This document shows positions 10,957 through 24,589 of a stretch of DNA of 64,000 nt, piece by piece. The stretch is from Archilochus colubris. Its lineage: Eukaryota; Chordata; Aves; Apodiformes; Trochilidae. Each line of letters starts with the position of its first letter. Position 1 is the stretch's first letter. The DNA lies in NCBI GenBank assembly GCA_023079485.1, contig CM041104.1, forward strand, positions 3,535,676 to 3,599,675. The letters are read 5' to 3'. The notes below the pieces were generated by a model. The model made no database searches and had not been told where the DNA came from. It saw only the letters and a program-made list of their open reading frames with translations. A program made the position numbers and the translations under genes.

Positions 10957-13900
10957 ATCAATTTGCTTGGCTGGGCTCTGGGGGCAGATTTTCTAAGGGA
11001 CTTAAGGTATGCCCAAGCACAAATACTCAGAGTCTTCATTCCTGGGACATCAGAGAATATCAGAGCTGGCTGCTGAGGAGCAGTGGTGGATGGTCTGAGT
11101 ACAGGGAAAGGGATGCTCTTGGGTGCTGGTGTCAGTGTTCATTGCCAGAGCCCAGCTCAGCCACAGCTCTCCAGTGAAGCTGAATGGCTTTGTCTCAGCA
11201 TCCTTCTCTCAAAATGAAGGTCTAGTTGGTTTGTCTGGAGGTGGTGAGCTTTCCAAGCATTGTTCAGGTGTCTTCTTCCCTCATGTAGAGTATTTGCTGT
11301 AGAGAAACAGATTAACTGTTAGCCTGCTCGAGGACAAAAAGGAATCAAAGTTTTCCTGGTTTGGAGCTACAAACATACATGTGGAGGACCAGAAGTGCTC
11401 ACATCTCACAGGTGTCTGAGCCTCCAGGGCTTGGATACACATGGAACAGGCATAAATGTGTATAAAGTTAAGCCCATGTGTAGGTGTTACTGGGAGATGT
11501 GAACTTCAGGACATGTCCCTGTGTCCTCCTGACAAGGAGGTGAGAGATGGTCGCACCTGCATCCCCCTGAGATGGCCTGGCATGGATAGAGTGGGCTCTG
11601 TGCATCATTGAGGTGCCTGCTGCTGTACCTTTGGGGCACCTCATGAAGGAGAAAGTGCAAGTTCATTGCTAAGATTTTCCAGCATCCTGTTTTCGGGTTG
11701 ACTTGGGTTGTTTCGTTGTAGGGTCCTGTTGACCCCATCCGCATTAGTCATGAATCGTGCAGGGTTGTGCCATGTGAGACTGATGTGTTGCAAAAGTTGA
11801 GCAGCAGCTGTGTGGTGATTTCCATCCAGCTGAAGATGCCAACAACTTCTTATTGCTCTGGACAGACTGTGTGGCCGGGGGTGGGGTTAGGATGTGCTCC
11901 TGGGATTTGGGACTCAACACAGCACTGCTTTGGGGTACAAGAGCAGGGGGTCATCCATCTGTGGTGGTCAAGTATTCATGCCATACATGGACAATAGTGA
12001 TGATTCTCATCCAGCATGAGTGAGAAGATGAGGAGGATGGGGAGCAGGCTTCCTCCTGCACCCTCCTTATTTCATCCTCTCCCTTTATTTACCCGCCCAT
12101 CAGTATTTACTACAGAGTACTTAACAGCACTCGTCGTGACTTCATTGCTAATAACACAACTCCTCTATTTAAATGGGGTTTACAGATGTTATAGTTTGAG
12201 GTTTTTTTTTTTAATTGTTTGCTAAACCTGTTGTAACCTGAACGTGTACATTAAACAGCAGGAGTGAGGTTTCACAATCCCACTTGAGAGGCTGCTAAAT
12301 CATCTGCCCTGAGATGCCTGCACAGCACACATGGACTGTCACTCAGCCTTGGGGATCCTTGGGGACAAAGGCAAATCATGCACACTAATTACTGAAGCCA
12401 TCAGACTGAAATAGATGGACCTGGTGGCTTATTTTCCTCATAATTGTCTAAAACTGGTTCCACTGGGCAGCTTCACCTTGAGCCCAGCTCGGGTGCAGGC
12501 GCTGGAACATTCAGCATAAGCAGTGGGAAATCTTAGGTTCACAACACCTCTTTTGGGGCACACTTGCTTATTTACCCCAGTTTTGCACTACACTGTGAGT
12601 TCCCCTGGGACCCAAATGCTTGGGATGTCCTGGAGTGAGACTGTCACCATGAAATCCCCCGGATCTGTAAGGGCTTCCAGCCCCTCCATGCTTCAAGGTG
12701 GGTGGCAAAGGGTGTAGAGCAAGAAGTGTGTATAGGGCCTCTTTTCAGCTGGAAAATATTTAGGAGTCCACAGATGGGAGAAGTTTGATAGTCTTTGTTA
12801 GTGGAAATTCTCAATTGCCTGAGTTTTCTTTCAGAATAACTAGGAGTTAGGTGCAAAGCAGAATTCTGTTTGTCATCTCCCCCCCTGCCCTGGTTTAAAC
12901 CTAGGGGGGTGTTAAATGGCTCCTGCCTGTCAGTGTCATGCTTTACATTCTTTTCAGAGATCCGGCAACTGCTTAAGATCTTGAGTCATCCTTTCCAGTC
13001 ACTCAGATTATTCTCTCTAAAGCTCCAGAGACAGAGCAGTCAGGGCAGCTCCTTGCTGAGTGCTCCTTGGGCAGCAGCACCCTTGTAGCCATCTTAGCTC
13101 AGCCCCTTGTACAGTTTTTGGTCCTGAGGAACTTCTGCAGCATCCCATGGTAAGAGCATGGTAAAACCAGGACCAGGGGCTGCATCCTTCTCCCTCATCA
13201 CTCCCTGCCCTGGAGAGCTGCTAACTTGGGAGGGGAAGACAGGAGGGGAGGGCAACCCAGACCCCTCAAAAAAGCCCAGCAAAACACCATCAAAACCACC
13301 TGAAAGCCAGCTGGTCCCTGCCTTCTCCTACTTGTGATTGCTGCTGTGCTATTAGCTGCACTTCTCATCAACCCAAAAAAGGTTCATCTCAGCACGAAAA
13401 GCAGAGATCCAGGAGCCTAAAATATAATGGGATCACTGACAGATCCATGGCACAGCCTTGCTTGGGGAAAAGAATTCCTCTTGTTCTATCAAATAGGAGG
13501 GACATTTAACCCCAGAAGTGAGTCAAATGTGAAATGTAATTCAAGCCCCAACAGGGCCCAGAGTATAAATGCAACTAGACATCTGATCAAACTGTCACAG
13601 ACATCTGACCCCTGGGATGAGTGAGGTATCTGTTGTGTCTCATGAAGTCAGCAGAGCATCATTCCTCACTCCAGTCAATTTTCTTTCTTTCTTTCTCTTC
13701 CCCCATCCCTCCCCAAACAAAGGCAAGGAATTAAGTCAGGCAAAAATCCCAAGGAATGGACAGATTATCAACCACGTGATGTACTTGAAAGATGAGTACA
13801 ATTACAGTGGTGCTGTTAAAGGGAATAAAACCAAATGCAAAATCAGTAAGAGAAGGCAATTATTAAGGCCTTTGTGACAGGGACAGTAACCCCAAGACAG

Positions 13901-15059
13901 GCAAAATTTGGGGAATTCTCCATGTAGCTGGACAGGACTGAGCTTGGTTGCTGCTGACTGAGCCTTGTAAATATGAAACCACTGTGCTTGGGAGCACCCT
14001 GTGAGAAGGTATCTTCATCCTACATTAAAAGCAACCAGCTGCCAGAAATACCTTGCTGGGAGCAGAGGATCACATCATGGTCAGGCAGGGTTTGGGAGCA
14101 GTTGTCCCTTGGCTCGTTGGGAACAGGGATGTGAGTCTGCCCGGTCCATGGAGGGACATTATGGAAATCCTTAGGAGTGTTTTCCACCTTTCTCTGGCAG
14201 GGTGATGGGCGGCTTCGAAGGAGTAAAGAGCTGATTACTTACTGCTGGGCATTTTTGATCCTGCACTCTGCCTAATCCTGGGAGCTTTCAGTGCACAGCT
14301 TATTCCAGCTGAGTAACACGCCACTTTGTGGACTAACAAGTTAATTTGTGTGTCTCCTCGTGCAAAGTCTGCCATAAATCTGTAGGGTTTACTCAGGGCA
14401 GGGAGATGCAGCAGCTCTTTGCTTAGTGCACAGATAGAATCCTGCTGCTTTAACTGTGAAGGCTGAATACAGGGTAATCAAATTGGCAGAAAGTTCTTTC
14501 CACAATCTTTCTTTCCTCCTCCTGATGCTGTCTCTGGCTGGCTTGCTCAGGCTGCTCATGTGTGTAGCAAAACCCTCAGGTCTTGGCTGCCAGGAGCCCC
14601 ATGTGCCCTCAGGACACGTGTAGGGGTTGCAGGTTTGCACAGCAGCACTGGAAAAATGGGATTTCCCAAAGCCTGGTGGGACACTTGATGTCCCAGACTC
14701 TGCAGAGCTGCAGGGAAGGCTTTGGTTTGGGGCTGTGTGTCATTAGGGTGGCTCACAGATGGAGCTGCTCATCTTTACACTGCTGAGAAGGCAGATCCAC
14801 GGGCACAGACATGTTTGTGCGTGGCAGCGGATGCGTGAAACAGAAGGTGGGTTCTGCTCTTGCTGTGTGCAGGAGCTCAGCTGAGCCTGGGGGTTAAACT
14901 GATGTACCAAGGGAAAATGGAGCTGAGAGGGATTATCACTGTCACGTGGACAGCATCTGTCTCTAGATATGGCCCTATCTCAATGTTAGTGTGGGGTTAC
15001 ACATGCGCACCCCTTGCCCGCACGTGTGAAATCCACCAGCGTGTGTAGCTCTGTGCTGG
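10957..15059. other. Intron, little recognisable
   Basis: GC-moderate intron after the first exon. A small AT-rich patch with CpGs at 12100-12260 (ctaataacacaactcc, acctgaacgtgtacattaaac) is the only part with different texture. No repeats recognised. Confidence 0.55.
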
Positions 15060-15620
15060 GGTCTGTATAAATCAACCTTTATCTACTCTGCCTGTTGCCC
15101 TCTCTCTCTTTATCTCCATACATCTTCAGGCTGGGGTCTGTATTAGCCATAATAGATACAGAAAGTCGCTGATCTGGTGGGTCAAATGTTCAGAGCTCTT
15201 TGATCAGCCGTCAGGATGCATTACCACCAAGGCCTCCGGTGGGGCTTGAATTACAACTTACATTTGACTCATTTCTGGGGTCAAAACGTCCCTCTTATTT
15301 GATCGAATGACAGAAATTGTATAATTTGTATATATCCCTGAGCCATATGTGCTCTGAGTGCCACTCTAATGTGTTTTATAAAGGCACAGCTGTCTTGGTG
15401 ACTTATTTAAAATGGGATTTTGAAGTAGTGTTCTTGCCATTTAATGTCCTCATTCAGGGTTACACAAGGTTTATAAAATAATAAATAACATTGGGAGCAT
15501 TCATTTTAGCATAACAATGGGTTTGCTAGTTATAAGGAACTGGACTGTACAATAAAGCTGTGTTGGTAAGTAAGCAATAATGTAGACAGTAAGCAATAGC
15601 ATAATTAGAAATTAATGATG
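15060..15620. promoter_or_regulatory. Candidate conserved noncoding element
   Basis: A repeat-free AT-rich stretch with scattered CpGs and motif-like pieces: tttgatcagccgtcaggatgc, tgactcatttctggggtcaaaacgtccc (an AP-1-like TGACTCA followed by a nuclear-receptor-like GGTCA half site), acagaaattgtataatttgtatatatccc, ttataaaggcacagctgtc (an E-box CAGCTG) and a final TA-rich segment. The texture differs from the GC-richer intron on both sides. Conservation cannot be tested here. Confidence 0.35.
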
Positions 15621-18600
15621 GTGCAGGAAGCTATGGATACTTTCCTTACACTCTGCTAATGCTTCAGACTAGACAGAGCCCATCCTGGCAGCCTCTGCTA
15701 TAAAGCAAGCCCTGTCATGATACTGGCAGATGTCTTGTCCTCCAACCTTCTGTGCCTGCACAGTTGTGAGGCCACCACAGAGCCCCAGGAGGTGTGAGGA
15801 CAATCAGACACAAACCCTCCTTGTCTTGTTCTTGTGCCTCCTCCTTAGTAGGAAGCTGCAAAGCAGGACCAACGTGGACTTTCCTCCATGTGGTGTTCCC
15901 TCATCAGTTGCTTTGGAAGGGATGGTTGGTCCCTCACAGGGAAGTGACAGCTTTCCATTGCTTGGGTGTGTTGTATTCTCATGGTTGTTGGTCCCTGACC
16001 TCCAAGGACATCTAAATGTGAGAAATTTGGTTGTTTGCCCCCAAAGCTCTTTTGGTGCAACAACTTGCATGGTGGTCACCCCAACCAGTGTCTGAGACCT
16101 TGGTTTCCCTCAGAAGAAAGCCTGGAAGACACTGGAGCACACGTGTGGCTGACTGGTACCTTAGGGCAATCCTTCTCAAGTCTTGTTGTGGTAGGGGGGG
16201 GGTGGTGGAGGAAAATTAGGGCCCAGCAGTGTGTTCTTCCTGGTGCAGATTCCACTCAAGTCCCCTAATAAATATTTGTGTTTCTCAGGAGTCTGATCAG
16301 CCTTGGCATAGTGCGTGTGAGACAAACTTGTGTTTCATTCTGAGGAGACTCAGAGGGTCTGAATAATCTTTTTATTTTGGTGGTTGTCTGGCTTGAGGTA
16401 TTGATCACAGGGGCTGATGATGGTCAGTGCTAGAGAAAATCACAGATTTCAGTCCAAGGTTTTAAAGAGAAGAGCCCATGGCCCTCAGGCATGGAGAGCT
16501 CGGATGCTCCTGAATTCCCAGCAGAATTCTGCTCCTTGGCTTTGACTTTCTTTGCCTCTGCACAGCATCCTGGTCTCTTCCAATTTGCAAATAATCTGTG
16601 TTTTTGAAGTCCACCATGATAGGGGCAGAGTACACCTTAAAGTAACAAACCTGATGCCTTCCTAATCCCTTTGTATGACATGTTGCACACATGGCTGGGC
16701 CATATCTATAGGAGGCCCCTGGTTGAGGGCTTTGTACTGACTGGAAGTTGAAAGAGAGGACTGGACAGAGCTGGGCAGTGCAGCAGGCACCTGTGCTAAG
16801 GTACAGATTTTGCTCTTTCCCTCCTGTTCTTTGAGAATACTGAACAATTTCCAATGTTGTCCTAGGGAATAAAAAATAGAGGGTAGACATTGATAGATAT
16901 TAAATGCTTTTCTCAGCAGATGATTCAGGAAGAATCTCATGTCCTATTTTAGGATGAACAATAGAGTGTTACATGTCATTTATTTTAATCAGCAGCTAAT
17001 GGAAACCCTTCCAGGAGGGGTTATGGAGGTGAGCACAACTACAGCTGATGATCCAGGCTCATGAATTTTGCATGAACTCCTGTGTGACAGTGGAATTTTT
17101 GAAAGGTGCAAGTCAGGAAGCAAATGCTGTAACTTAGTCGTACCAAGAAGGACTTTTCTTGTTGGGGTAGGGTTGGTTGTAGGTCTTGAATAAAATCATG
17201 ATAATAAAAAAATCCCTTGGTATTACAAACAGAATAAATATCATCTTCAACTATCTTCTCAAGGGACTTCTAAGTTGTTAACAACGGGGTGTTTGAAAAA
17301 CATCTACCAAGCATCACGGAGGGAAAAGTTGATGTGACTGAGCAGTTCCTAAACCAGAATGAATAGCCTCTGTTTCTGTTGCATTTACTCTGGGGGAAAA
17401 AGAAAGAAATCACATCTCATACAATTGAAGATACCTGAAAGGTGACACAGAGTGCCTTGTGGAGACAGAGAACCTCTGTGGTGGTGGTGGTTTAATTTCA
17501 TGTGTAGACATACATCTCATCAAAGATCTGAGGTTCCTAAATAGGTTTAGCTTTAGGAGCAGAGGCAGGAGAGTGAAGGAGATGCTGAGGTGCATCAGAG
17601 GATTGGCCCAGGGGTCAGGCACAGCATCCATTGCTCCTCCAGGGGCTTCCAGGTGGCCACAGCCAGCTGTGCCCTCAAGTTGGTCCTTTCCTTCTCTTTC
17701 CCAAGTCTGATTGTCTGGGATCTGGATCAGCTCAGGATTGTTTTTGACCTGATGCTGGAGAGCATCTGCATTAAGCAGTACACTTGAATCCAGCCCTCAG
17801 TCTGGAAGGAGTGTGATCTGTGTGTGCATGAGGACCTCCTAACAGAGCTCCTGTTTCTTTTGCAGTGAAGAAGTCCATAAATAGTAAAACAATGTAAAAA
17901 AGGAAAAGAAAAGAAAGAAAACCCCAACCATTGCAGGAGAGTGATCCAGAGCTGGAGGCAGTGGCCTTTGGGCTGGGCAGGTGGTGGGTATCCAGGGGCT
18001 GGTGGAGCAGCAGAACTGTGTGTGTCCCACTGGGAAGCAGCATTTGCTGCTGCTGCTGCATTTTGAGTTTTATATATAGATTTATATAAGAAATATAAGA
18101 TTTATATAAGGTTTATATATAGAAAATATTGATACCAGGAAGAATTCTGATAGAGGGTTGGATATAGGTATTTCCTGGTGCTGAAATGCCATGACACCTG
18201 CCAGTAGGGCTGGAGGAATCTGAGAGTCCAGAAATGTTCCTGTGTGCTGGAAGGTGAAGCAGATGGAATAATGGGCTTGCATGGTGGGATGTAGCTCAGG
18301 TCCAGTCAGACTGCACAACACTGAACAGCATTTGCTGCTGTGTGTGGTGACTCCTGAGGACACAGGGTCTGGCAGTCCAGCAATGGATGAACTTGTAAAG
18401 CCCAGCTCAGAAAATATCAGCAAGATCTAGAAGAAGGTGGCATGCAGGTTCCTTTGGCCAACAAAGTGTCACTTCAATAAAGTGTCACCTTTCCCACTGT
18501 GCTGGGTGTTGCTGTAAAGGGACTGCATGTGGTGCTGCTTTTGGTGGTCAGCATGGCAAGGTGGAGACCTCCATTTGCAGGAACCTGGAGCAGCTCTGGA

Positions 18601-19782
18601 GGGAGCAGGTCACATTCCAAGCACAGGCAGCACATTAATATGGGATTTACATGTGCTTGAAACCCCCTGACAGTGCCCCTCAGGTCACTGCTCATCTGGG
18701 GGTGCTGGGTTGTCCTTGACTGGTGGCTCTTGCTTTAGACAAAGGCAATCCTGAAGCTTTTATGCACAAGCTATTTCTGCTCTCAGATCCTCCAGCTCCT
18801 CATACTGTGCTAATTCCTTGCCGTTTGTCTCCTGTGTTACCCACTGTGACACAGTGTGGGCAGGACCTGGTCTTTTTGATGCTGAGCTCTGATCATGCAA
18901 TAACTCTGATAATGCCACCACTGGGGAGCTGCCACGAGCCAGATTTGCTCCTGTGTCCTGTTGGGAAGGTTGGGTTGGGCTCCTGCAGAGGTTGGTTTGC
19001 TTCTGTAATGGACCTCTGGGGAGTGGCTTTTGAAAACTGTTTGTGGAAATGTCACATTGTGGGCCACAGGAGTATGAAAAAGGCCCAGCCTGTTGCTCTT
19101 GGGATTTCCTTTCCCAGCTGATTGATTGCTTCTCATCAGAGCCCTGGCCTGAGCCAGTGTTTGGGTCTGTCGGCACAACAGAGTCATTAACTGTGGAGCT
19201 GCTTGCTGCCAGCAGGGAAGTGTTGTTTTCCTCTGCAGAGTTTGGCCTGCTGAAAGCCTGGGAAGAAAGGAAGACCCCTTTATAGCTTCTGTTGGGATCC
19301 TCTCCAGCCCCTGCTGGCCTGCCCCACTCAACAGAGCATCCTGGGGCTGCTGGAGAATGATGAAGGTCAGGTTATCTCCAGTGTGGTCCATCCGGGTCAG
19401 GGGTTCCCTTCAGCCTCACCTGGCTCACGTGGTTGGGCAGAGCTGTGAACCTGACCTGGTGGTCAGCAGAGCTCTGGCAGCTTGTCCATGAGTGGGAGGG
19501 GGGTACCTGACCCTCCCTGCTCTGGCAAAGTGGTGGAACCTGATGAGGAACCAGCCCATGAGAACTTGGCACCTTTGCACCATGGGGTGTGTTCTGTGGT
19601 GGCATTTGTGCAGCAGACCCCTGGGCATCCCCTGTCTTGGAGGCTGAGCAACTCCAGGTGGGTGCAGCCATTGAGTACCCCATCAGGGGAGGTGGGTTCC
19701 ATGAGTTCCTCGGGCAAGTGAGGGTGGGTGCCATGGGTGCCACATGTTGTGGTCCCCAGGAGGGGATCTCACACTGTGGGGT
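15621..19782. other. Intron, little recognisable
   Basis: Ordinary intron apart from the TA-rich repeat near 18.1 kb. Open frames up to 184 codons on the minus strand (near 18.8-19.4 kb) have no family features. Confidence 0.55.
18068..18128. repeat. TA-rich short repeat
   Basis: Variants of gatttatataag and tttatatatag recur in 60 bp (agatttatataag twice, plus flanking TATATA). Confidence 0.85.
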
Positions 19783-19996
19783 GCTCAGGAAGAATTTCTT
19801 TACGGAGAGGGTGATCAGACATTGGAATGGGCTGCCCAGGGAAGGAGTGGATTCTCTGTTCCTGGAGATATTTAAAAAGAGACTGGATGTGGCACTCAGT
19901 GCCATGGGCTGGGAACCACAGCGGTAGTGAATCAAGGGTTGGACTTGATCTCTGAGGTCCCTTCCAACCCAGATGATTCTATGATTCTGTGATTTT
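19783..19996 (+). mobile_element. CR1 LINE 3' end, plus strand
   Basis: It contains aggaagaatttctttacggagagggtgatcagacattggaatgggctgcccaggg, then ctggatgtggcactcagtgccatgg, ggttggacttgatc and cccttccaaccc, and ends in the avian CR1 octamer run atgattctatgattctgtgatttt. It is a 5'-truncated copy with a well-preserved 3' terminus. Confidence 0.93.
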
Positions 19997-20459
19997 AGGA
20001 GAGGGGAGTGGGCGATGCAGGTGCAAAGGAGGAGACAAACATGCACTGTGTTCACAAATTGCAGGCCAGCAGGAGGGGGATGTGCATGGCCCTGCCACCA
20101 GCCCTGAGTTGTTCTGCACCTCTGGGGAAAGCTGAGATCTTTCCCAGAGTTGGGATGGGACCCACAACCCCAAGGCAGGGAGGGATGCAGTAGCCTTTCC
20201 CAGAGAGGTGCCACTGGCACTGCAGCCTGAGCTCCTGCCAAACCTGACCCAGAGCTGTGTGGTTGGCCTGGGCACCTATCACCCATCCCGTGGGGTGCTG
20301 AGGACTGTGCTGGGTCTCATGGGTGACATCACTTCTGTGATCAGCCACCTCTCAGCAAGGCTTGTGCTCAATTTATCTCAAAGTAGGAAATCCGTCAGCA
20401 GACACTTGGGGGGTCTGAGCTCTGCTGTATGGCCCAGGTCTGTACATCTGGGTGCACTC

Positions 20460-20900
20460 TAAAGGGCAAAGTATGACTTGGCTTTTATGACTTTAATTAA
20501 AACATGAGTGAAGAGTATGAGTTTCATATTAAATTGCATTTTCCTGACTGCTGTGTGAAGGATCTAACTGATCTGATTACCATGAAGATTACAAACTATC
20601 AAAGTGAAAAAGAGCTTTTTGCAAGTATTTCGTATTAAACCTTCAAACATAACACTTTAAGAATAATTATAGTTGTATTACTGGAAAATGATTCATGAAT
20701 TCTGAATAAATATAAGACCCTTAAAAGGAAATGTTCCAAGACCACAGTTTTCGTTCCAATCTGATGAAATTTAGTATCATTTTGCAGCTGTAGATTAAAA
20801 TGAAAAAAATATACATAGACTGTATTGAGTATATGTCAGACTAAACCAATGAGATTTTTTTCATCAACTCAAAGTATACACAGACACACACAGACAAATG
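20460..20900. promoter_or_regulatory. Candidate conserved noncoding element, AT-rich
   Basis: About 440 bp of repeat-free AT-rich DNA with actttaattaaaac, attaaattgcatttt, gaagattacaaactatcaaagtg, ggaaaatgattcatgaattctgaat and gtagattaaaatg. It starts abruptly after GC-rich sequence at 20460. Coding potential is nil. A functional element is inferred from texture only. Confidence 0.3.
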
Positions 20901-21080
20901 GAACAGCCATTCCCATTTTCTGTATCAGAAAGCACCAAAAGAGAAGGCAAAAAGGACCTCGCTGCTCTCAAGTCTTCATTCTGCTCTTGATTGTTAAATA
21001 ATATATTTTAGGTTCTTATATCTTGCCTGCAGAATGTTTGAACTGACACTAATGGATATGTAAGAGAAAAGAGCAAGCTT

Positions 21081-21103
21081 AAAAAAAAAAAAAAAAAAAA
21101 AAA
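21081..21103. repeat. Poly(A) tract, 23 bp
   Basis: An uninterrupted run of 23 A. No retrotransposed gene or LINE end precedes it that I can recognise. Confidence 0.95.
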
Positions 21104-21316
21104 GGAGGAAGGACTAGGATTGGGAATTTTCTTAATATTCCCAGTGGGCTGTAATAAAGATACATTTTGCACAATACAGTGAATGTTTACAGCAGACAAT
21201 TTAGTTTCCTTCCAACAATTATGAGAGAAATTGAATCTCAGGAAATGTTAGTTTTCTCTAAAATTAGACACAACAATAAAGATACCTCTGAAAGTTTATT
21301 AAGGAGGGAAGAAGAG

Positions 21317-21336
21317 AAAAAAAAAAAAAAAAAAAA
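21317..21336. repeat. Poly(A) tract, about 20 bp
   Basis: A run of about 20 A after aggagggaagaagag. The two poly(A) tracts are 210 bp apart with AT-rich unique sequence between them. Confidence 0.93.
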
Positions 21337-23754
21337 GGTCATCAGTCTCTGGAAGGCAATTTAGGAAATTTATTTTCAGAAATCCAAATGACTTCTAAAC
21401 AAAACTAGACACACAGCACTGAGGGCTGGTGGTACTCCCCATGCCACACTCAAAGCTGGAGGCTGCATTTCTTTTGAGGAGCTTTTTTCCCCAGGCTTCA
21501 GCATTTCCTACTGCATTTTGGAAGCAAATAGCCAAAAGGTCCTTCTTTCCACCAGAAACCCAGCTGGAGAAGGATGCCCATAACAAAGGTCATGTTCCTG
21601 CCTGCAGGTCAGGATGCTGCAAGCCTGGGAGCTTCAGTGGTGTGGAAGGGAAGATGTGTGGTCCTCACCTGGCCACCCTTCATCCCAGGTTTCCCTGCAT
21701 TGAACATGGGGAAAGGAAACATCAGCACTGACACCAAAAGTAGCAAAACTGAAGGAGCCTCAATGCTTAAAATCAGGATGTGTCTCACTCAAGGGTTAGC
21801 AAGTTGAAGGCTGGGCATTTTTGCATCACTCTCTGCATGCCTGCTGGGAGGTGTAGTTAGTGGTGATGGTTGTGCAAATGGGCTGTTTCCTCTTGCACCT
21901 TCATCTCTGCACAAGGGCAGAGCTCCAGGGTGTGTGCAGGCACAAAGGACTGGTGAGCAAACCCCTGAGAGCCTTGAAGCTTTTCTCAAGAAAATTGATC
22001 ATGAAATGTCAAGAGAGGAGCTGCAAGGAAAGGATGGAAATTACTGGGCACTTGATTACAACTTCATGAATGAATTTATTGTGTCACACAGAGGTGCTGG
22101 GGATCAAAAAGTGAAAGCTGCTCTGGAAAATGCAGGAAATGCTGAAGGTCTTTGAGCAACTTGTGCTCTGGAGCTTAAATTTTTGAAACACTACAGTTTG
22201 AACATGTAATTCTTCTGCTTCTGGTTTCCAGACTTCTGCATTGAGAATGTGCTGCAACGTGCATGTTAGACACCCCTGCTCTTCTACCTGAGTGTTTTTA
22301 ATTTTTATCTGAGATTCTTGATTGGCAGCTGCCTCAGCTCATTCCAGTCTGGAAAGAGATTCCTGGTGTTTGATACCACAGTTAGGGATTGGAGGAGAAA
22401 TGGTGAAAGCTGATAGAGCTTAGCTTGCTGCCAAGCTCCTCTAGTGATGTTCCTCAAAAGGCTCTGTCCTGTTCTGATCATATTATGGGTTACACTGGGA
22501 TGTAACACCGCAGCAGGACCCTGAGGTACCTGTTTTTTTACCAATATTAACACTTGGCTCTGAGTTGTCACAGGTTTTTGGAAATATCCTGTAGCCTTGA
22601 AGTTGAAAGATGGCAGCTGAAGCCCCTGAGTACAGTGAACAGTGAATTTTTACTAGGGGGTCGATGTTTTGGCTTTTTTACCTCCAGCTGTGCAGTGCTC
22701 AGAGACTCCCTGGCTCATCCAGTAGCATCTCTCTTGTTTTGGCCCACTTCTGCCCAATTCCCTTGGAACAATTCAGGGTCTACCTGGTGTGTTATAAACT
22801 AGTAAAAAGAACAGAAGCAGCTCTACAGCTGTTTAATGAATGAAGAGTTTCAGTTGTTTTGGCTTCTGGATGGCCAGGGATGATTTTCTGTGGATGCACT
22901 GCTACCAGAGTGCCTTCTGCCTTGTGTATTAGGGTGGGTTCCTGGTCATGGGCTGCAGGTCAGGCTGGTGTTGATGTGAGGCCTCTTGCACCTTCATCTC
23001 TTCAAATGCTGTCCCCTGCCTCTAGAGATGCCTCCAATTGTCCTTTCTCCCCACCATAACTGGAGATGATCATTACTCCTGACTTGGTGTCCCTGCTGTA
23101 CTTCCAGGTGCAGAGCTCTCATTACTTTAGGGAAGTGTTAGTATTTGGGTAGTTAATTTGATAGTTTTCCTTTTTTGCTTTCCTCCTGAAAGCTATTAAT
23201 TTTGTCCACATAGTTAAATGCTTTTGAAGGTATTTGATGAGTATCTGATTTAGGACATAGATGAGCAGTGTGTGTGTGTTTCTGCCTGGGTTTGATGATT
23301 TATGTAAGCTTCTTTTTATTAAGGAATAAAAATTACTAAAACTGTTAAATACAAGATCTGTTTGTTTCCAAAAATTCACATATTGGAGGTTTAAGGTTGA
23401 GACTTTCACATCTATGCTGGGGATTTGGATACTTGGCCATGTTACAGTTCTCACAATTTTTCCACAAGTCTCTTGGTGTTTCATGCTTTCCCTAAGAGCC
23501 CAACACCTTTGTGCTCTTGTGATGGGACAGCTTCTGCTTTGGGTAAGGGAGCAATCGAATGAAATTCTTGCACTCGTGGTTGTGGAGGAACAGCTTGTGG
23601 TCATTATGGTGCTCAGAAGCTCAAAGGAGGTAGAGGGAGGTCCCTGGGGTTTGTCTCAACATCGCATGGATGGGGGGACTGGCACATGGATGAGTTTTGC
23701 ATATTTAGAATCTGCAAGGAGACAACCATGGTCTGATCCCATGGGGCTGGAGTG
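21337..23754. other. Intron, nothing recognisable
   Basis: Mixed-composition intron with no repeat family or motif cluster I can name. Confidence 0.55.
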
Positions 23755-24165
23755 ATCCATGAGAAGGGCAACAGAGCTAGGAAGGATCTGGAGCACAAGT
23801 GGTACGAGGAGCAGCTGGGGTATGTTCAGCCTGTGGGAAAGGAGGCTGAGGGGAGACTCTGAAACTGCCTGAAAGGAGGTTGGGGTGAGGGGGGGTGGAG
23901 TTCTTCTTCCTAATACCAAGCAACAGGACAAGAGGAGATGGCCTGAAGGTGTGCCAGAGGAGGTTTAACTTGGATATTAGGAATTCTTCCCTGAAAGGAT
24001 TGGCAGGTCTTTGCACAGGCTGCTCAGGAAGGTGTTTGAATGACTATCCCTGGAGGGTTTTAAAAGCTCTACAGATGTGGTACTGAAGGACATGGTTTAG
24101 TGGTGGCCTTGGCAGTGCTGGGATAACAATTGAACCTGATGATAATGAAGGTCTTTCAAAACCAG
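23755..24165 (+). mobile_element. CR1 LINE 3' fragment, plus strand, diverged
   Basis: It contains gctaggaaggatctggagcacaag, ggaaaggaggctgaggggagac, caggacaagaggagatggcc, aggaggtttaacttggatattaggaa, caggctgctcaggaaggtg and actgaaggacatggtttagtggtggc. All are CR1 blocks in sense order. The 3' octamer run is lost. About 410 bp remain with substitutions throughout. Confidence 0.9.
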
Positions 24166-24589
24166 AACAGTTCTGCAGTCCTCTAATCTTTAATCTCCTG
24201 TGACCAACCATAACCAGGTCCTGCTTAGCTCCAGGCTGATGCCTCCTGACCCGGCTATTGAGGTGGAAATCTGGGAGATGCTCTTGCCATCTTATCTTAG
24301 GGTTTACTTTGGCAAAGCTGGCTCCAAGGTTAAGTGGCTCTGGCACTTCGCCAGGAGCCAGGTTCTGGAGCTGAGGGTCTTTGGGATAAGATGGGAGGCT
24401 GATTTATTGCACTGGTAATTTCAGTTCATTTCCTTTTCCCATTTTGGCAACTTCTGGCAGTCTGAAATGTTTTGCAGTGGATAGGATGGGTAAAAGATTT
24501 CAAGCTTCTCTTGGGGATAAAGAGGAGAGAGGGGAGGGAAGAAGGTGGTATTTTACAAAGCCATGTTCTTAATTTTAATAAATCTAAAA

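Noticed and set aside
18837..19391. 184-codon minus-strand open frame
   Set aside because: No family features and no splice-bounded structure. Expected by chance in GC-moderate DNA of this length.
19372..20286. Longest open frame in the window, 304 codons on the minus strand
   Set aside because: Its middle is the antisense of the CR1 at 19783-19996. The rest is GC-rich, proline/serine-heavy and shows no domain or splice signals.
21081..21336. Two poly(A) tracts as the tails of processed pseudogenes
   Set aside because: No gene-like sequence or target-site duplication precedes either tract.
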